Assembly (NCBI RefSeq): GCF_000720425.1
Contig: NZ_JOAJ01000008.1
Span: 424,044 to 488,043, forward strand
Reading direction: 5' to 3'
DNA from: Nocardia rhamnosiphila NBRC 108938
Lineage (GTDB): Bacteria; Actinomycetota; Actinomycetes; Mycobacteriales; Mycobacteriaceae
Length of the DNA: 64,000 nt
The stretch's first letter is position 1; every line of letters starts with the position of its first letter. A program made the position numbers and the translations under genes. The notes under the pieces are model-generated. The model ran no database searches. It was not told the DNA's origin and saw only the letters and a program-made list of their open reading frames with translations. Of the stretch, positions 17,726 to 27,245 are shown piece after piece.

Positions 17726-17890
17726 CGGAGGGGACTTTACCGGTTGACGGTGTCGGTGTACCGGGCAGTGAGCGGCGGGGGATATCGGCGTGAGCCCGGT
17801 GGGGGCCATCGAATACGATTCCACCAGCAGCAATACGGGCGCCGGAGCCGACCGCGCCCGCTCACCGATGCCCAGGGGAGAGACGAGTAG

Positions 17891-18967
<1,077 letters not shown>

Positions 18968-18997
18968 CCTTTTTCGAGCGAGAGAGCGAACGTCACA

Positions 18998-21499
18998 GTG
19001 CGAGTAGCGCAGTCCTGGCTGACCGAAACGATCCGCCGCACCGTCCCCGACTGGGAGGTGACGCCGGAGGAACTCGACGCCGGATTCGTCCGGGTCGGGC
19101 TCGAAGTCGAAGAGGTCGACGAGCTGGAACGAGTGGGCGGGGATATCGAACACCCGCTGGTGGTCGGCCGGGTCGCCGAGATCACCGAGCTCACCGAGTT
19201 CAAGAAACCCATCCGGTTCTGCAAGGTCGATATCGGCGCGGAACACCTGCAGGAGATCGTCTGCGGAGCCAGTAACTTCGCGGTCGGTGACCTGGTCGTC
19301 GTGGTGCTGCCCGGCGGTGTGCTGCCGGGGGGGTTCGCCATCTCCTCCCGCAAGACCTACGGCCATGTATCCCACGGCATGATCTGCTCGGTCGCCGAAC
19401 TCGGTATCGGCAAGGACCATTCGGGCATCCTGGTGCTGGAACCCGGCACCGCAGAACCCGGTACCGACGCCAACGACCTGCTCGGTCTCGGCGATACCGT
19501 CATCGAACTGAACATCACCCCCGACCGGGGCTACTGCTTCTCGGTCCGCGGCCTGGCCCGCGAACTGGCCTGCGGTTTCGATCTCGAATACGCCGACCCG
19601 GCCGTGCGCACGCTCCCCGAGGGGCCCGAGGCCTGGCCGGTGGACGTGGTACCGGAATCGGGCTGCACCCGCTTCGGTGTCCGCCGGGTCACCGGGATCG
19701 ATCCGCACGCGGTGAGCCCGTGGTGGTTGCAGCGCCGGTTGCTGCTGGCGGGCGTGCGGCCCATCTCCCCGGCGGTCGACGTCACCAACTACGTGATGCT
19801 GGAACTCGGGCAGCCGCTGCACGCCTTCGACGCGGCGAAACTCGGCGGCGGTCTGGTGGTGCGCCGCGCGCGCCCCGGTGAGACCCTGCGCACTCTCGAC
19901 GAGGTCGAACGTGAACTCGACGCCGAGGATGTGGTGATCGCCGACGACACCGGGGTGGTCTCGCTGGCCGGTGTGATGGGTGGCGCGTCCACCGAGGTGA
20001 GCGCGGAGTCCACCGATATCGTCCTCGAGGCCGCCACCTGGGATCCGCTGTTCATCTACCGCACCGCCCGCCGCCACAAATTGGTGTCGGAGGCGAGTAA
20101 ACGCTACGAGCGGGTGGTGGACCCGGAACTGAACCTGGCCGCGCTGGACCGGGCCGCGTCCCTGCTCGCGGAGATCGCCGGCGGCACGGTGCAGCCCACG
20201 CTCACCGATATCCGGCTGCCGCTGACCCCGCCGGCACCGATCCGGATGGATATCGACCTGCCCGACCGGGTGGCCGGTGTCCAGTACGCTCCCGGCACGT
20301 CCGCGCGCCGCCTCACCCAGATCGGCTGCCATGTCGAGGTGGCGGTCGACGAGACCAGCGGCCACGGTCAGCTGGTGGTGACGCCGCCGAGCTGGCGGCC
20401 GGATCTCGACCAGCCGGCCGACCTGGTGGAAGAGGTGCTGCGGCTCGAGGGTCTGGAACAGATCCCGCTGGTGCTGCCGCAGGCGCCCGCCGGGCGCGGC
20501 CTCACCGCGGTGCAGCGCCGCCGCCGCGCGGTGAGCCGGGCGCTGGCCTTCGCCGGCTGTGTCGAGGTGCCGCCGCCGGTGTTCCTGCCCGCGGGGGTCT
20601 TCGACACCTGGGGACTGGACGCCGACGACCCTCGCCGCACCACCACCCGGGTACTGAACCCGCTGGACGTCGAGCGCGCCGAGCTCGCCACCACGCTGCT
20701 GCCGGGCCTGCTGGAGATCGCGGTCCGCAATATCTCCCGTGGCGCCCGTGATCTGTCGCTCTACGGGATCGCCCAGGTCGTCCTGCCCGGCCCGGGCACC
20801 GCGCCGGTGGCGCCGCTGCCGGTGGACCGCCGCCCCACCGACACCGAGGTCGCCGAACTGCTGGCCTCGCTGCCCGATCAGCCCCAGCACGTCGCGGTGG
20901 TGCTCACCGGCCGCCGGGAACCCCGCGGTCCGTGGGGTCCGGGGCGGGCGGCCGAAGCCGCCGACGCGTTCGCGCTCGCCGATGTGGTCGCCGAGGCCGC
21001 CGGGGTCGAACTCGAACGCCGGCCCGGCAAGCAGCTGCCGTGGCATCCGGGGCGGTGCGCCGAGCTGACGGTGGACGGTGTCGTGATCGGCTACGCCGGC
21101 GAACTGCATCCCGGAGTACTGGAGCGCTCCGGTCTGCCGCCGCGCACCTGCGCCCTGGAACTGGATCTGGACGCACTGCCGCTGCGCGAGGCCCGGCCCG
21201 CGCCGGCCATCTCGCCGTTCCCGGCCGTGCTGCAGGACGTCTCGGTGAGTGTGGCGCACGATGTTCCCGCGGCGGAGGTGGAGACCGCACTGCGATCCGG
21301 TGGCGGGGAACTGCTCGAGGATATCGCGTTGTTCGATGTGTACGCGGGTACGCAGGCCGGGGAGGGGCGTAAATCGCTCACCTATGCCCTGCGTTTCCGG
21401 GCCACCGACCGCACTCTCACCGAGGACGAGGCCAGTGCGGCGCGCGATGCCGCCGTGGCCGCCGCGGCGGACGCGGTGGGCGCGGTGATCCGGTCCTAG
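18998..21499 (+). CDS. pheT: Phenylalanyl-tRNA synthetase beta subunit
   Basis: 833 residues, full length. N-terminal EMAP-type tRNA-binding domain ([11 protein letters not shown]...[25 protein letters not shown]), B3/B4 editing domain ([38 protein letters not shown]), B5 domains, catalytic-like core ([24 protein letters not shown]) and C-terminal ferredoxin-fold anticodon-binding domain ([27 protein letters not shown]). GTG start at 18998. The editing domain clears mischarged Tyr-tRNA. Forms the heterotetramer with PheS; the operon ends at the hairpin after the stop. Confidence 0.97.
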   Translation: MRVAQSWLTETIRRTVPDWEVTPEELDAGFVRVGLEVEEVDELERVGGDIEHPLVVGRVAEITELTEFKKPIRFCKVDIGAEHLQEIVCGASNFAVGDLVVVVLPGGVLPGGFAISSRKTYGHVSHGMICSVAELGIGKDHSGILVLEPGTAEPGTDANDLLGLGDTVIELNITPDRGYCFSVRGLARELACGFDLEYADPAVRTLPEGPEAWPVDVVPESGCTRFGVRRVTGIDPHAVSPWWLQRRLLLAGVRPISPAVDVTNYVMLELGQPLHAFDAAKLGGGLVVRRARPGETLRTLDEVERELDAEDVVIADDTGVVSLAGVMGGASTEVSAESTDIVLEAATWDPLFIYRTARRHKLVSEASKRYERVVDPELNLAALDRAASLLAEIAGGTVQPTLTDIRLPLTPPAPIRMDIDLPDRVAGVQYAPGTSARRLTQIGCHVEVAVDETSGHGQLVVTPPSWRPDLDQPADLVEEVLRLEGLEQIPLVLPQAPAGRGLTAVQRRRRAVSRALAFAGCVEVPPPVFLPAGVFDTWGLDADDPRRTTTRVLNPLDVERAELATTLLPGLLEIAVRNISRGARDLSLYGIAQVVLPGPGTAPVAPLPVDRRPTDTEVAELLASLPDQPQHVAVVLTGRREPRGPWGPGRAAEAADAFALADVVAEAAGVELERRPGKQLPWHPGRCAELTVDGVVIGYAGELHPGVLERSGLPPRTCALELDLDALPLREARPAPAISPFPAVLQDVSVSVAHDVPAAEVETALRSGGGELLEDIALFDVYAGTQAGEGRKSLTYALRFRATDRTLTEDEASAARDAAVAAAADAVGAVIRS

Positions 21500-21524
21500 G
21501 AGAGCCGTTCTCCGGCAACGTGGT

Positions 21525-21548
21525 CGGTCCGTCCGAACGGGCGGACCG
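21525..21548 (+). terminator. Hairpin after pheT
   Basis: CGGTCCGTCCG and CGGGCGGACCG form an 11-bp stem (one G-T pair) around AA, 26 bp after the pheT stop. A smaller stem, GGAGA/TCTCC, precedes it. No U tract. Confidence 0.7.
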
Positions 21549-21567
21549 GACATCGTAGGGTGGTCGC

Positions 21568-22071
21568 ATGACTGAACCCAGCACAGGCGATCCGGGCGCG
21601 CTCGCCGCTCGGTTGGCGGCCCTGCCCGACGAGCAGTTGCTGGCCGTCCTGGTGGTGGCCGCGGCGGGCCGCGACACGCTGGCCCCGCTGTACGAGGCCG
21701 CCACCCGGCTGCTGTCGGAAACCGGGCAGAGCGCGGTGGCGCCCGGTGTGATTCCCGGCACCCCGCAGCCCCCCGGCTATGGGGCCGCCTCGGACCTCGG
21801 TTCGTCGTCGCAGGTGGGTGGGGGTGCCGGCGCGGCAGCCGGGCCGAGCGGGGGAGCGGCCGGTGGTTACAGCGCTTCCGGTGTGCCGACGTTCGGTTCG
21901 GTTCGCGATAAGGTCGAGCGGCGTTTCGGCACCGCGTTCGGTGCGCGGGCACTCGGTAGGCAGAGCCCGGCCGGCCGCGGCGCCGACGAACAGTGGGAAG
22001 CGCGTGAACAGGCCGCGCGGGAACGTCTGGCACAGATTCGCACCTCCTTGCACGAGGGCGAAGGGGCCTGA
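21568..22071 (+). CDS. Uncharacterised protein, Gly/Ala linker between two helical parts
   Basis: 167 residues, family not recognised. The N-terminal 50 residues look helical (ALAARLAALPDEQLLAVLVVAAAGRDTLAPLYEAATRLLSE). A low-complexity Gly/Ala/Ser/Pro segment follows (about residues 60-105). The C-terminus is charged and helical (DEQWEAREQAARERLAQIRTSLHEGEGA). No signal peptide or membrane segment. ATG 21568, right after the pheT terminator; 100 bp before another uncharacterised gene on the same strand. Codon usage matches the neighbours, so it is likely a real native gene. Confidence 0.6.
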   Translation: MTEPSTGDPGALAARLAALPDEQLLAVLVVAAAGRDTLAPLYEAATRLLSETGQSAVAPGVIPGTPQPPGYGAASDLGSSSQVGGGAGAAAGPSGGAAGGYSASGVPTFGSVRDKVERRFGTAFGARALGRQSPAGRGADEQWEAREQAARERLAQIRTSLHEGEGA

Positions 22072-22171
22072 TCCCGCCCGGCCCGCGCCGGAGCGACAGG
22101 GGGCGGGGGCGATACCTCGGCCTTCGCTGTGGCCTGCGCCGACCGTATGAAGCCGCTCAGAAGGAGAATCT

Positions 22172-23209
22172 GTGACCGAGGTCGATACCGCACGGGTACT
22201 CGCCGGCCGGCTGCTCGACGCCCAGGTGCAGTGGCTGCTGAACGAAGTGAGCGGGGACCGGTTCGCCGAAGTCGTCGCCCGGGATGTGGCGGCCGCGCTC
22301 GAGGTCGCGGGCACGGTGCGCGCGGGCGAGGTCGTCGAGGTCGAACAACTCGAGCAGACCGTGGCCACCCTGGTCGACAAGGTGGGCGGCAGCGCGGTCC
22401 TGGCGGATACCGCCGGTCTGTTCGCCGACGCGATCTACGACAGTATCGCCGCCAACGAAGACCACACCCTGGGCGAACTGGTCGAACGCGAACCGGTCGA
22501 GGCGCTGCTGCAGAAGATCGTGGATATGCACCGGACCCAGGAACGGGTTCTGGAACGACTGACCGACAGTCCCCTGGTGGCCACCGTCGCCTCCAAGTTC
22601 GTCGACAAACTGGTCGGCGACTTCGTGGAGGCCAACCGGCAGCGCGCGGAGAAGATCCCCGGTATGGGCACACTCATGTCGATCGGGCAGTCGGCCGCCG
22701 ACCGCGCCCGCAAGGCCGCCGAATCCAACAGCATCCTCGGTGATATCGCGGGCAAGGGCGCCCTGTACGCCCTCAAACGCACCAACAACGCCATCCGCGA
22801 AATGCTGCGCGACGCCCCCGTGCACGACGCCACCATGGAGTTCTGGGATCTGCACGCCGACGAACCGATCAGCGGCCTGCGGGAGTACCTGACGAAACAG
22901 GACCTCCACGAACTCGTCGGGCTCTGCTACCGCATCGCGGTGACCACCCGCGAGAAGGAGTACTTCGGCCTGCTGGTGGCCGAATGCGTGCAGGTTCTCC
23001 ACGAGAAGTACCGGGACCATACGCTCGCCGAGTTGCTCGCGGAGCTGGGCCTCACCGGCGAGGACATCGTCACCGAGATCCTGCGCTACGGTCCGGCGGT
23101 GGTGGCGGCCGCCGAGCGGGACGGGGTGCTGGCCCGGTTGATCCGGGAACGACTGGAACCCTTCTACTACTCCGACGAGATCTTGGCGATCCTCACACCG
23201 GCCGAGTAG
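22172..23209 (+). CDS. Uncharacterised all-helical protein
   Basis: 345 residues, no family recognised. The sequence is amphipathic-helical throughout, rich in Glu/Val/Leu, with no membrane segment or signal peptide. Landmarks: WLLNEVSGDRFAEVVARDV near the start, KFVDKLVGDFVEANRQRAEKIPGMG in the middle and FWDLHADEPISGLREYL / YGLLVAE-like regulatory-domain segments towards the end. No nucleotide-binding loop or conserved His/Asp/Glu metal site is evident. GTG start with AAGGAG at the right spacing. May be co-transcribed with the preceding 167-residue gene. Codon use is native. Function unknown. Confidence 0.75.
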   Translation: MTEVDTARVLAGRLLDAQVQWLLNEVSGDRFAEVVARDVAAALEVAGTVRAGEVVEVEQLEQTVATLVDKVGGSAVLADTAGLFADAIYDSIAANEDHTLGELVEREPVEALLQKIVDMHRTQERVLERLTDSPLVATVASKFVDKLVGDFVEANRQRAEKIPGMGTLMSIGQSAADRARKAAESNSILGDIAGKGALYALKRTNNAIREMLRDAPVHDATMEFWDLHADEPISGLREYLTKQDLHELVGLCYRIAVTTREKEYFGLLVAECVQVLHEKYRDHTLAELLAELGLTGEDIVTEILRYGPAVVAAAERDGVLARLIRERLEPFYYSDEILAILTPAE

Positions 23210-23245
23210 TGGAGGCGGCACCGCAGCGTCGATCGGGCGGATCAC

Positions 23246-24052
23246 TCACCGCCGGGCCACGACCGCCCGTTCCACCGCGCCGAAGGCGATATCACTGATT
23301 TTGCCGAGGCCGGCCAGCAGCACGATGGCCAGCAGCATGATGTCGGTGCGGCCGGTGTTCTGACTGTCGATCAGCAGGAACCCCAGGCCTTTCGAGGACG
23401 CGATGAGTTCGGCGGCGACCAGGAACAGCCAGCCGTTCACCAGGCCCAGCCGCAGCCCGTTCAGGATCGAGGGCGCCGCGGCGGGCAGCATGATCCGGGT
23501 GAGCAGGGCCGCGCCGCGCAGGCCGTAGGCGCGGCCGACCTCGATCAGCTGCGGATCCACCTGGGACAGCGCCGAAGCGGTGGTGGTGTAGATCGGGAAG
23601 AACGCGCCGATGGCGACCAGCACCACCTTGGGTTGTTCGCCGATCCCCAGCCACAACAGCAGCAGCGGCACCCAGGCCAGGGACGGTACGGTGCGCAGGA
23701 TCTCGACCGTCGGCGCGAGCAGGCGCCGGGCGAGGTCGGACAGCCCGATCAGCGCGCCCAGGGCCAGCGCGGCCGCCGCGCCGGCCAGGTAGCCGATGAG
23801 CTCGCGCTGCACACTGATGGCGAGGTGGTGCCACAGCGCGCCGTCACCGAGCAGGTCGATGGCGGCGGAGAGCACATCGGCCGGCGGCGGCAGCTGGGAC
23901 GGCGAATACAGGCCGGCCACGGTGACGAGCTGCCACAGGGCGAGCAGCGTGAGCGGCACGATCAGGCCGAGTCCGACCCGGGCCCACCGCGGTGGGCCGA
24001 CGGGCCGCGGAGTGTCCGCGGCGGTATCGGCGACCTGCGCTGTGGTGCTCAT
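23246..24052 (-). CDS. ABC importer permease, SsuC/TauC type
   Basis: 268 residues, six predicted membrane segments. The EAA loop that docks the ATPase is visible (LIEVGRAYGLRGAALLTRIMLPAAAPSILNGLRLGLVNGWLFLVAAELIAS), typical of sulfonate/taurine/nitrate/thiamine-precursor importers. ATG start overlaps the stop of the binding-protein gene by four bases. Third gene of the ATPase-binding protein-permease operon. Confidence 0.92.
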   Translation of the reverse strand: MSTTAQVADTAADTPRPVGPPRWARVGLGLIVPLTLLALWQLVTVAGLYSPSQLPPPADVLSAAIDLLGDGALWHHLAISVQRELIGYLAGAAAALALGALIGLSDLARRLLAPTVEILRTVPSLAWVPLLLLWLGIGEQPKVVLVAIGAFFPIYTTTASALSQVDPQLIEVGRAYGLRGAALLTRIMLPAAAPSILNGLRLGLVNGWLFLVAAELIASSKGLGFLLIDSQNTGRTDIMLLAIVLLAGLGKISDIAFGAVERAVVARR

Positions 24053-25023
24053 GCAGCGGCCCGCGCCGCGAATTCCGGTGCGAACAGGCTTTCCAGCGCG
24101 CCGGTCGCGGCTTCCGCCGATCGCACGCTGCCGTCACCGACGATGATGGGCACCACCCGCTCCAGCACAGTGCGCAGCTCCGGGCCGGGTACCGGGTCGT
24201 TGTCGAGCACGGTCCGGTCCAGTTCCTCCGCGGCGACCTCGGGGGTGACGCTCGCCTCCCGCGCCAGCAGCGCGGTCAGTTCCGCGGGATGCGCGAGCGC
24301 CCACTCACGTGCGGTCCGGTACGCGTCCACGACCGCCTGTGCCCGGTCCGGATGTTCGGCGAGGAAATCCTCCCGGGCGTTGAGGGTGCCGTAGGTGGCG
24401 AAATCCGGGTTCCGGTAGAGCAGTTGCGATTTGCCCTCCTGACGGCTCTGCGCCATATACGGGTCCAGTGCGGCCCAGGCCGCTACCGCACCGCGTTCCA
24501 GCGCGACCTTTCCGTCCGAGTGCTGGAGGTTGACGATATCGACATCCTTGCCGGTGAGCCCGGCGGTGGCGAGCGCCTGCAACAGGAAGAAGTAGGGGTC
24601 GGTGCCCTTGGTGGCCGCGATCTTGCGGCCGCGCAGGTCCGCGACCGTACCGATCGGGGAGCCGGGCGCCACGGCCAGTGCCGTCCATTCCGGTTTGCTG
24701 TACAGCGAGACGACTTTGATCGGAGTGTTGTTGGCCCGCGCCAACAGCGCCGCCGATCCGGCGGTCGATCCCACATCGATGGCTTCGGCGCGCAGATTCT
24801 CGTTGGCCTTGTTACTGCCGGCCGACAGCACCCAGGTCACGTCGTAACCGGCGCTCTCCAAAAGCCTCTGGTCCCGCACGACCAGGCTGAGCGGGTTGTA
24901 GTAGGCGTAGTCCAGTGCGATATCGGCGCCGCCCGCGTCACCGGACCCCTCACCCTGGACACAGCCGGCGGTCAGCGCGGCCACCGCCGCGGTCAGGATC
25001 GCCAGGGCGGCACGGAATTTCAT
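24049..25023 (-). CDS. Substrate-binding lipoprotein, SsuA/NMT1 type
   Basis: 324 residues. Lipoprotein signal peptide with lipobox LTAGC (Cys21), so the mature protein is membrane-anchored outside. The fold is the NMT1/SsuA periplasmic-binding type: LDYAYYNPLSLVVRDQRLLESAGYDVTWV...SNKANENLRAEAIDVGSTAGSAALLARANNTPIKVV...VADLRGRKIAATKGTDPYFFLLQALATAGL. Homologues bind aliphatic sulfonates, taurine, nitrate or pyrimidine precursors; no desulfonating monooxygenase is nearby, so the ligand is open. Start ATG 25023, 14 bp after the ATPase gene. Confidence 0.9.
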   Translation of the reverse strand: MKFRAALAILTAAVAALTAGCVQGEGSGDAGGADIALDYAYYNPLSLVVRDQRLLESAGYDVTWVLSAGSNKANENLRAEAIDVGSTAGSAALLARANNTPIKVVSLYSKPEWTALAVAPGSPIGTVADLRGRKIAATKGTDPYFFLLQALATAGLTGKDVDIVNLQHSDGKVALERGAVAAWAALDPYMAQSRQEGKSQLLYRNPDFATYGTLNAREDFLAEHPDRAQAVVDAYRTAREWALAHPAELTALLAREASVTPEVAAEELDRTVLDNDPVPGPELRTVLERVVPIIVGDGSVRSAEAATGALESLFAPEFAARAAA

Positions 25024-25036
25024 CGGACGGTCTCCT

Positions 25037-25831
25037 TCACGAGAACCTCGGCGGCCGGGGCCGCGCCGGGCTCGGGACTCCGAGCCGGTCGAGCAGGGTG
25101 GCGCGCAATGCGGTGAGCCGGCCGTCGGTGCGTTCCCGGGGCCGCGGACCGGGCACCTCGAAGATCGACCCGATACCGGAGCCGCGACCGGGCTCCGGTT
25201 CCAGCAGCACGATCCGATCGGCCAGTACCAGCGCTTCGTCGATATCGTGGGTGACCAGCACCACCGTGGTGGCCACCTCACCGTGCACCTCGAGCAGCAG
25301 GTTCTGCATTTTCAGCCGGTTCAGCGCGTCCAGGGCGGCGAAGGGTTCGTCCAGCAGCAGCACTCCGGGCCGCCGCACCAGGGCCCGCGCCAGGGCCGCC
25401 CGCTGGGCCATCCCGCCGGAGATCCGGCGCGGCCGGTACTCCGCGAAACCGGTGAGCCCCACGATGTCCAGCCAGGTCCGCACGGCGGCGGCGCCGGCGG
25501 CGCGGCCCGTTCCGGCGGGCAACCCGAGCGCGACATTGCCGGCCACATTCCGCCACGGCAGCAGGCGCGGCTCCTGGAAGACGACCGCGCAGCGCGGGTC
25601 GACCCCGGTGATGGGCCGATCGTCGATGGTCACCGAACCGGCCGAGGGCCGATCGAGGCCGGCGATGAGCCGCAACAGGGTCGATTTCCCCGACCCGGAC
25701 GCGCCGACGAGCGCGATGATCTGCCCGGGTGCGATATCGAGCTCGATATCGCGCAGCACGGTGGTGGGTCCGAAACTGCGGCGGACCCCGCGCAGCGTCA
25801 GGGTCGCGGGATGCAGGACGGTCGAGCTCAC
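25037..25831 (-). CDS. ABC importer ATPase, SsuB/TauB type
   Basis: 264 residues from a GTG at 25831. Walker [27 protein letters not shown]-loop VVFQEPRLLPWRNV, signature RRISGGMAQRAALARALVRRPGVLLLDEPFAALD and switch His in VLVTHDIDEALVLADRIVLL. Energises import of the ligand captured by the downstream lipoprotein. No Shine-Dalgarno is seen; a minus-strand -10 (TATAAA, 25874-25869) would give a UTR of about 30 nt. A longer in-frame start at 25975 would run through this element, so I reject it. Confidence 0.9.
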   Translation of the reverse strand: MSSTVLHPATLTLRGVRRSFGPTTVLRDIELDIAPGQIIALVGASGSGKSTLLRLIAGLDRPSAGSVTIDDRPITGVDPRCAVVFQEPRLLPWRNVAGNVALGLPAGTGRAAGAAAVRTWLDIVGLTGFAEYRPRRISGGMAQRAALARALVRRPGVLLLDEPFAALDALNRLKMQNLLLEVHGEVATTVVLVTHDIDEALVLADRIVLLEPEPGRGSGIGSIFEVPGPRPRERTDGRLTALRATLLDRLGVPSPARPRPPRFS

Positions 25832-25928
25832 CGGGGGAAGGTATGCGCTTCGCCGGCCGGTGAACAGGTTTATACGAGGCGTGATTCGAACGATCGGCCG
25901 GTCACCGCCGGCCGCGAACGTCCGCGGT

Positions 25929-26363
25929 CTAGGAGGAGCGCACCTGCGCGGTGTCTTTCTTGTCCAGTTCGGCACGTTCGGCGAGCAGATCGCGGATCTC
26001 GGTCAGCAGGGCGATATCGGCCGGGGTCGACGGTTCGGCGTCCACCTTGTTGCGGGCGTAGAAGCGTTTCTGCATGGTCTTCATCGGCAGGATGAGCGCG
26101 AAGTACAGCACTGCCGCGACCATGACGAAATCGATGGCGGCGCTGATGATCGGGCCGAGCGCGATGAAGGTCGCGGGTTTGCCCGCGAGCAGTGTGACAC
26201 CGAAACCGAACTGGCCGCTGCCGCCGAGGACGGCCAGCAACGGCTCCACCACGCCCTTGGTCACCGAACTCACCACCGCGGTGAACGCGGTGCCCATCAC
26301 GACGGCGACGGCCAGATCGATGACGTTCCCGCGCATGAGGAAGTCTTTGAAACCTTTGAGCAT
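25929..26363 (-). CDS. mscL: Large-conductance mechanosensitive channel
   Basis: 144 residues; homopentameric safety valve opened by membrane tension during osmotic downshock. LKGFKDFLMRGNVIDLAVAVVMGTAFTAVVSSVTKGVVEPLLAV (N-helix and TM1 with the gate) and IDFVMVAAVLYFALILPMKTMQKRF (TM2) are diagnostic; the C-terminal charged helix bundle is present. ATG 26363 with GGAGTGGATTG upstream. The central loop is longer than average. Single gene, divergent from the DDN-like gene. Confidence 0.96.
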   Translation of the reverse strand: MLKGFKDFLMRGNVIDLAVAVVMGTAFTAVVSSVTKGVVEPLLAVLGGSGQFGFGVTLLAGKPATFIALGPIISAAIDFVMVAAVLYFALILPMKTMQKRFYARNKVDAEPSTPADIALLTEIRDLLAERAELDKKDTAQVRSS

Positions 26364-26624
26364 CAATCCACTCCGTATCGAACGCTGCTGTTCACCGCCG
26401 GTCCCGGTCTCGGCCGCTGAGCGGTACCGCTGCGAGCGAGGTCCCGGCGCTACACCGCAGGTGATAGTGGCAGCCGGGGTTGCGCCGCGCAAACCGGCAG
26501 CGATCGGGTGCGCGCCCGGCCCGCCGGAATCCGCGCGCCCCGGGTGGCGTCGCCGGACCGGCGGCCCGCGCCGCACCGCGCTAGGGTCGAGGCATCGCCG
26601 GGGGAACAGCTATCAGGAGGAACC

Positions 26625-26981
26625 GTGGCATCGACGACACTGCTGGGCCGGGCGGTCCGGGGCTTCAACACGGGGGTGGTCGCCCTGCTCGACGCACCGG
26701 TGCTGGGCCCCCTGCTGGGTAAGGGTTTCGTGGAGATCGAGTACGTGGGGCGGCGATCGGGCCGGACGTTCCGGACCCCGGTGAACTATCTGAAGAAGGA
26801 CGGCGGCCTGCTCATCGGTGTCGCCATGCCCGATAAGAAGACCTGGTGGCGCAATTTCCTCGGCGCGGGCGCGCCCCTCGTGCTGCACTTCCGCGACGGC
26901 GATCGGCGCGGGCACGCGACCGCCCGGCGCGACGAGAAGGGCCGTGTCGGCGTGCGAGTCCGGTTCGACGAGCCCGGCTGA
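26625..26981 (+). CDS. DDN-like nitroreductase/quinone reductase family protein
   Basis: 118 residues of the split-barrel deazaflavin (F420)-dependent group. The core VEIEYVGRRSGRTFRTPVNYLKKDGGLLIGVAMPDKKTWWRNFLGAGAPLVLHFRDGD matches the family order (T.GRkSG..r..P..y...dg...vv.a....p.W..NL...). Shorter than mycobacterial Ddn (about 150). Whether it binds F420 is not certain because the family also has heme and unknown-ligand members. GTG start at 26625 with AGGAGGAACC upstream, one of the best ribosome-binding sites in the region; in-frame upstream starts are not supported. Confidence 0.8.
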   Translation: MASTTLLGRAVRGFNTGVVALLDAPVLGPLLGKGFVEIEYVGRRSGRTFRTPVNYLKKDGGLLIGVAMPDKKTWWRNFLGAGAPLVLHFRDGDRRGHATARRDEKGRVGVRVRFDEPG

Positions 26982-27030
26982 GTTCGGCGCGGGCATCGAG
27001 AGTACGGGCGGGTCGTTGTCGCGGGGCGCG

Positions 27031-27068
27031 AAAACAGCTGTGCGGTAGGCCGGGTGAGCCGGTAGTCT
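27031..27068 (+). promoter_or_regulatory. WhiB7-type promoter candidate
   Basis: AAAACA (27031-27036), three bases, then GTGCGG at -35 (27040-27045), exactly 17 bp, and TAGTCT at -10 (27063-27068). An AT-rich patch three bases ahead of the -35 is the described hallmark of WhiB7-activated promoters in mycobacteria. It lies about 200 bp upstream of a chloramphenicol-exporter homologue. WhiB7 control is inferred from this layout only. Confidence 0.55.
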
Positions 27069-27075
27069 TCCTGCC

Positions 27076-27132
27076 GTGTCGAGCCCGGAGGCATCCAGAG
27101 CAGGGCTGCCGGTCATCCCCGTCAGCCCCTGA
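27076..27132 (+). CDS. Candidate leaderless leader peptide (18 aa)
   Basis: GTG begins exactly 7 nt after the TAGTCT element, so the predicted transcript starts at or next to this codon. The reading frame is 18 codons plus TGA, encodes a Pro/Ser-rich peptide ending PVIPVSP, and ends 113 bp before the exporter. Translation of its last codons would disrupt the long-range pairing described below. Upstream peptides that stall ribosomes are known before several inducible chloramphenicol and macrolide resistance genes; here this is a hypothesis. Confidence 0.4.
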   Translation: MSSPEASRAGLPVIPVSP

Positions 27133-27226
27133 CCTTTCGCTACCCGTTCACCGTGCCGCCTTCCGGCCGCACGGTCATCCGGTGATTCCCGGGCGCTGAC
27201 CGGGGTGACGAGACGATTCCTGTCTC
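27112..27226 (+). promoter_or_regulatory. Possible translation/transcription attenuator
   Basis: Three pairings are visible in the leader: the end of the small ORF (27112-27125) with 27196-27209 (CTGAC, GGG and TGAC blocks with one mismatch and one G-T pair); a nested perfect ACCGTGC/GCACGGT hairpin (27150-27175); and GAGAC/GTCTC (27210-27226) just upstream of the GGAG of the exporter. Function is inferred from position. Confidence 0.4.
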
Positions 27227-27245
27227 TTCCACCTCGGAGCCCTTC

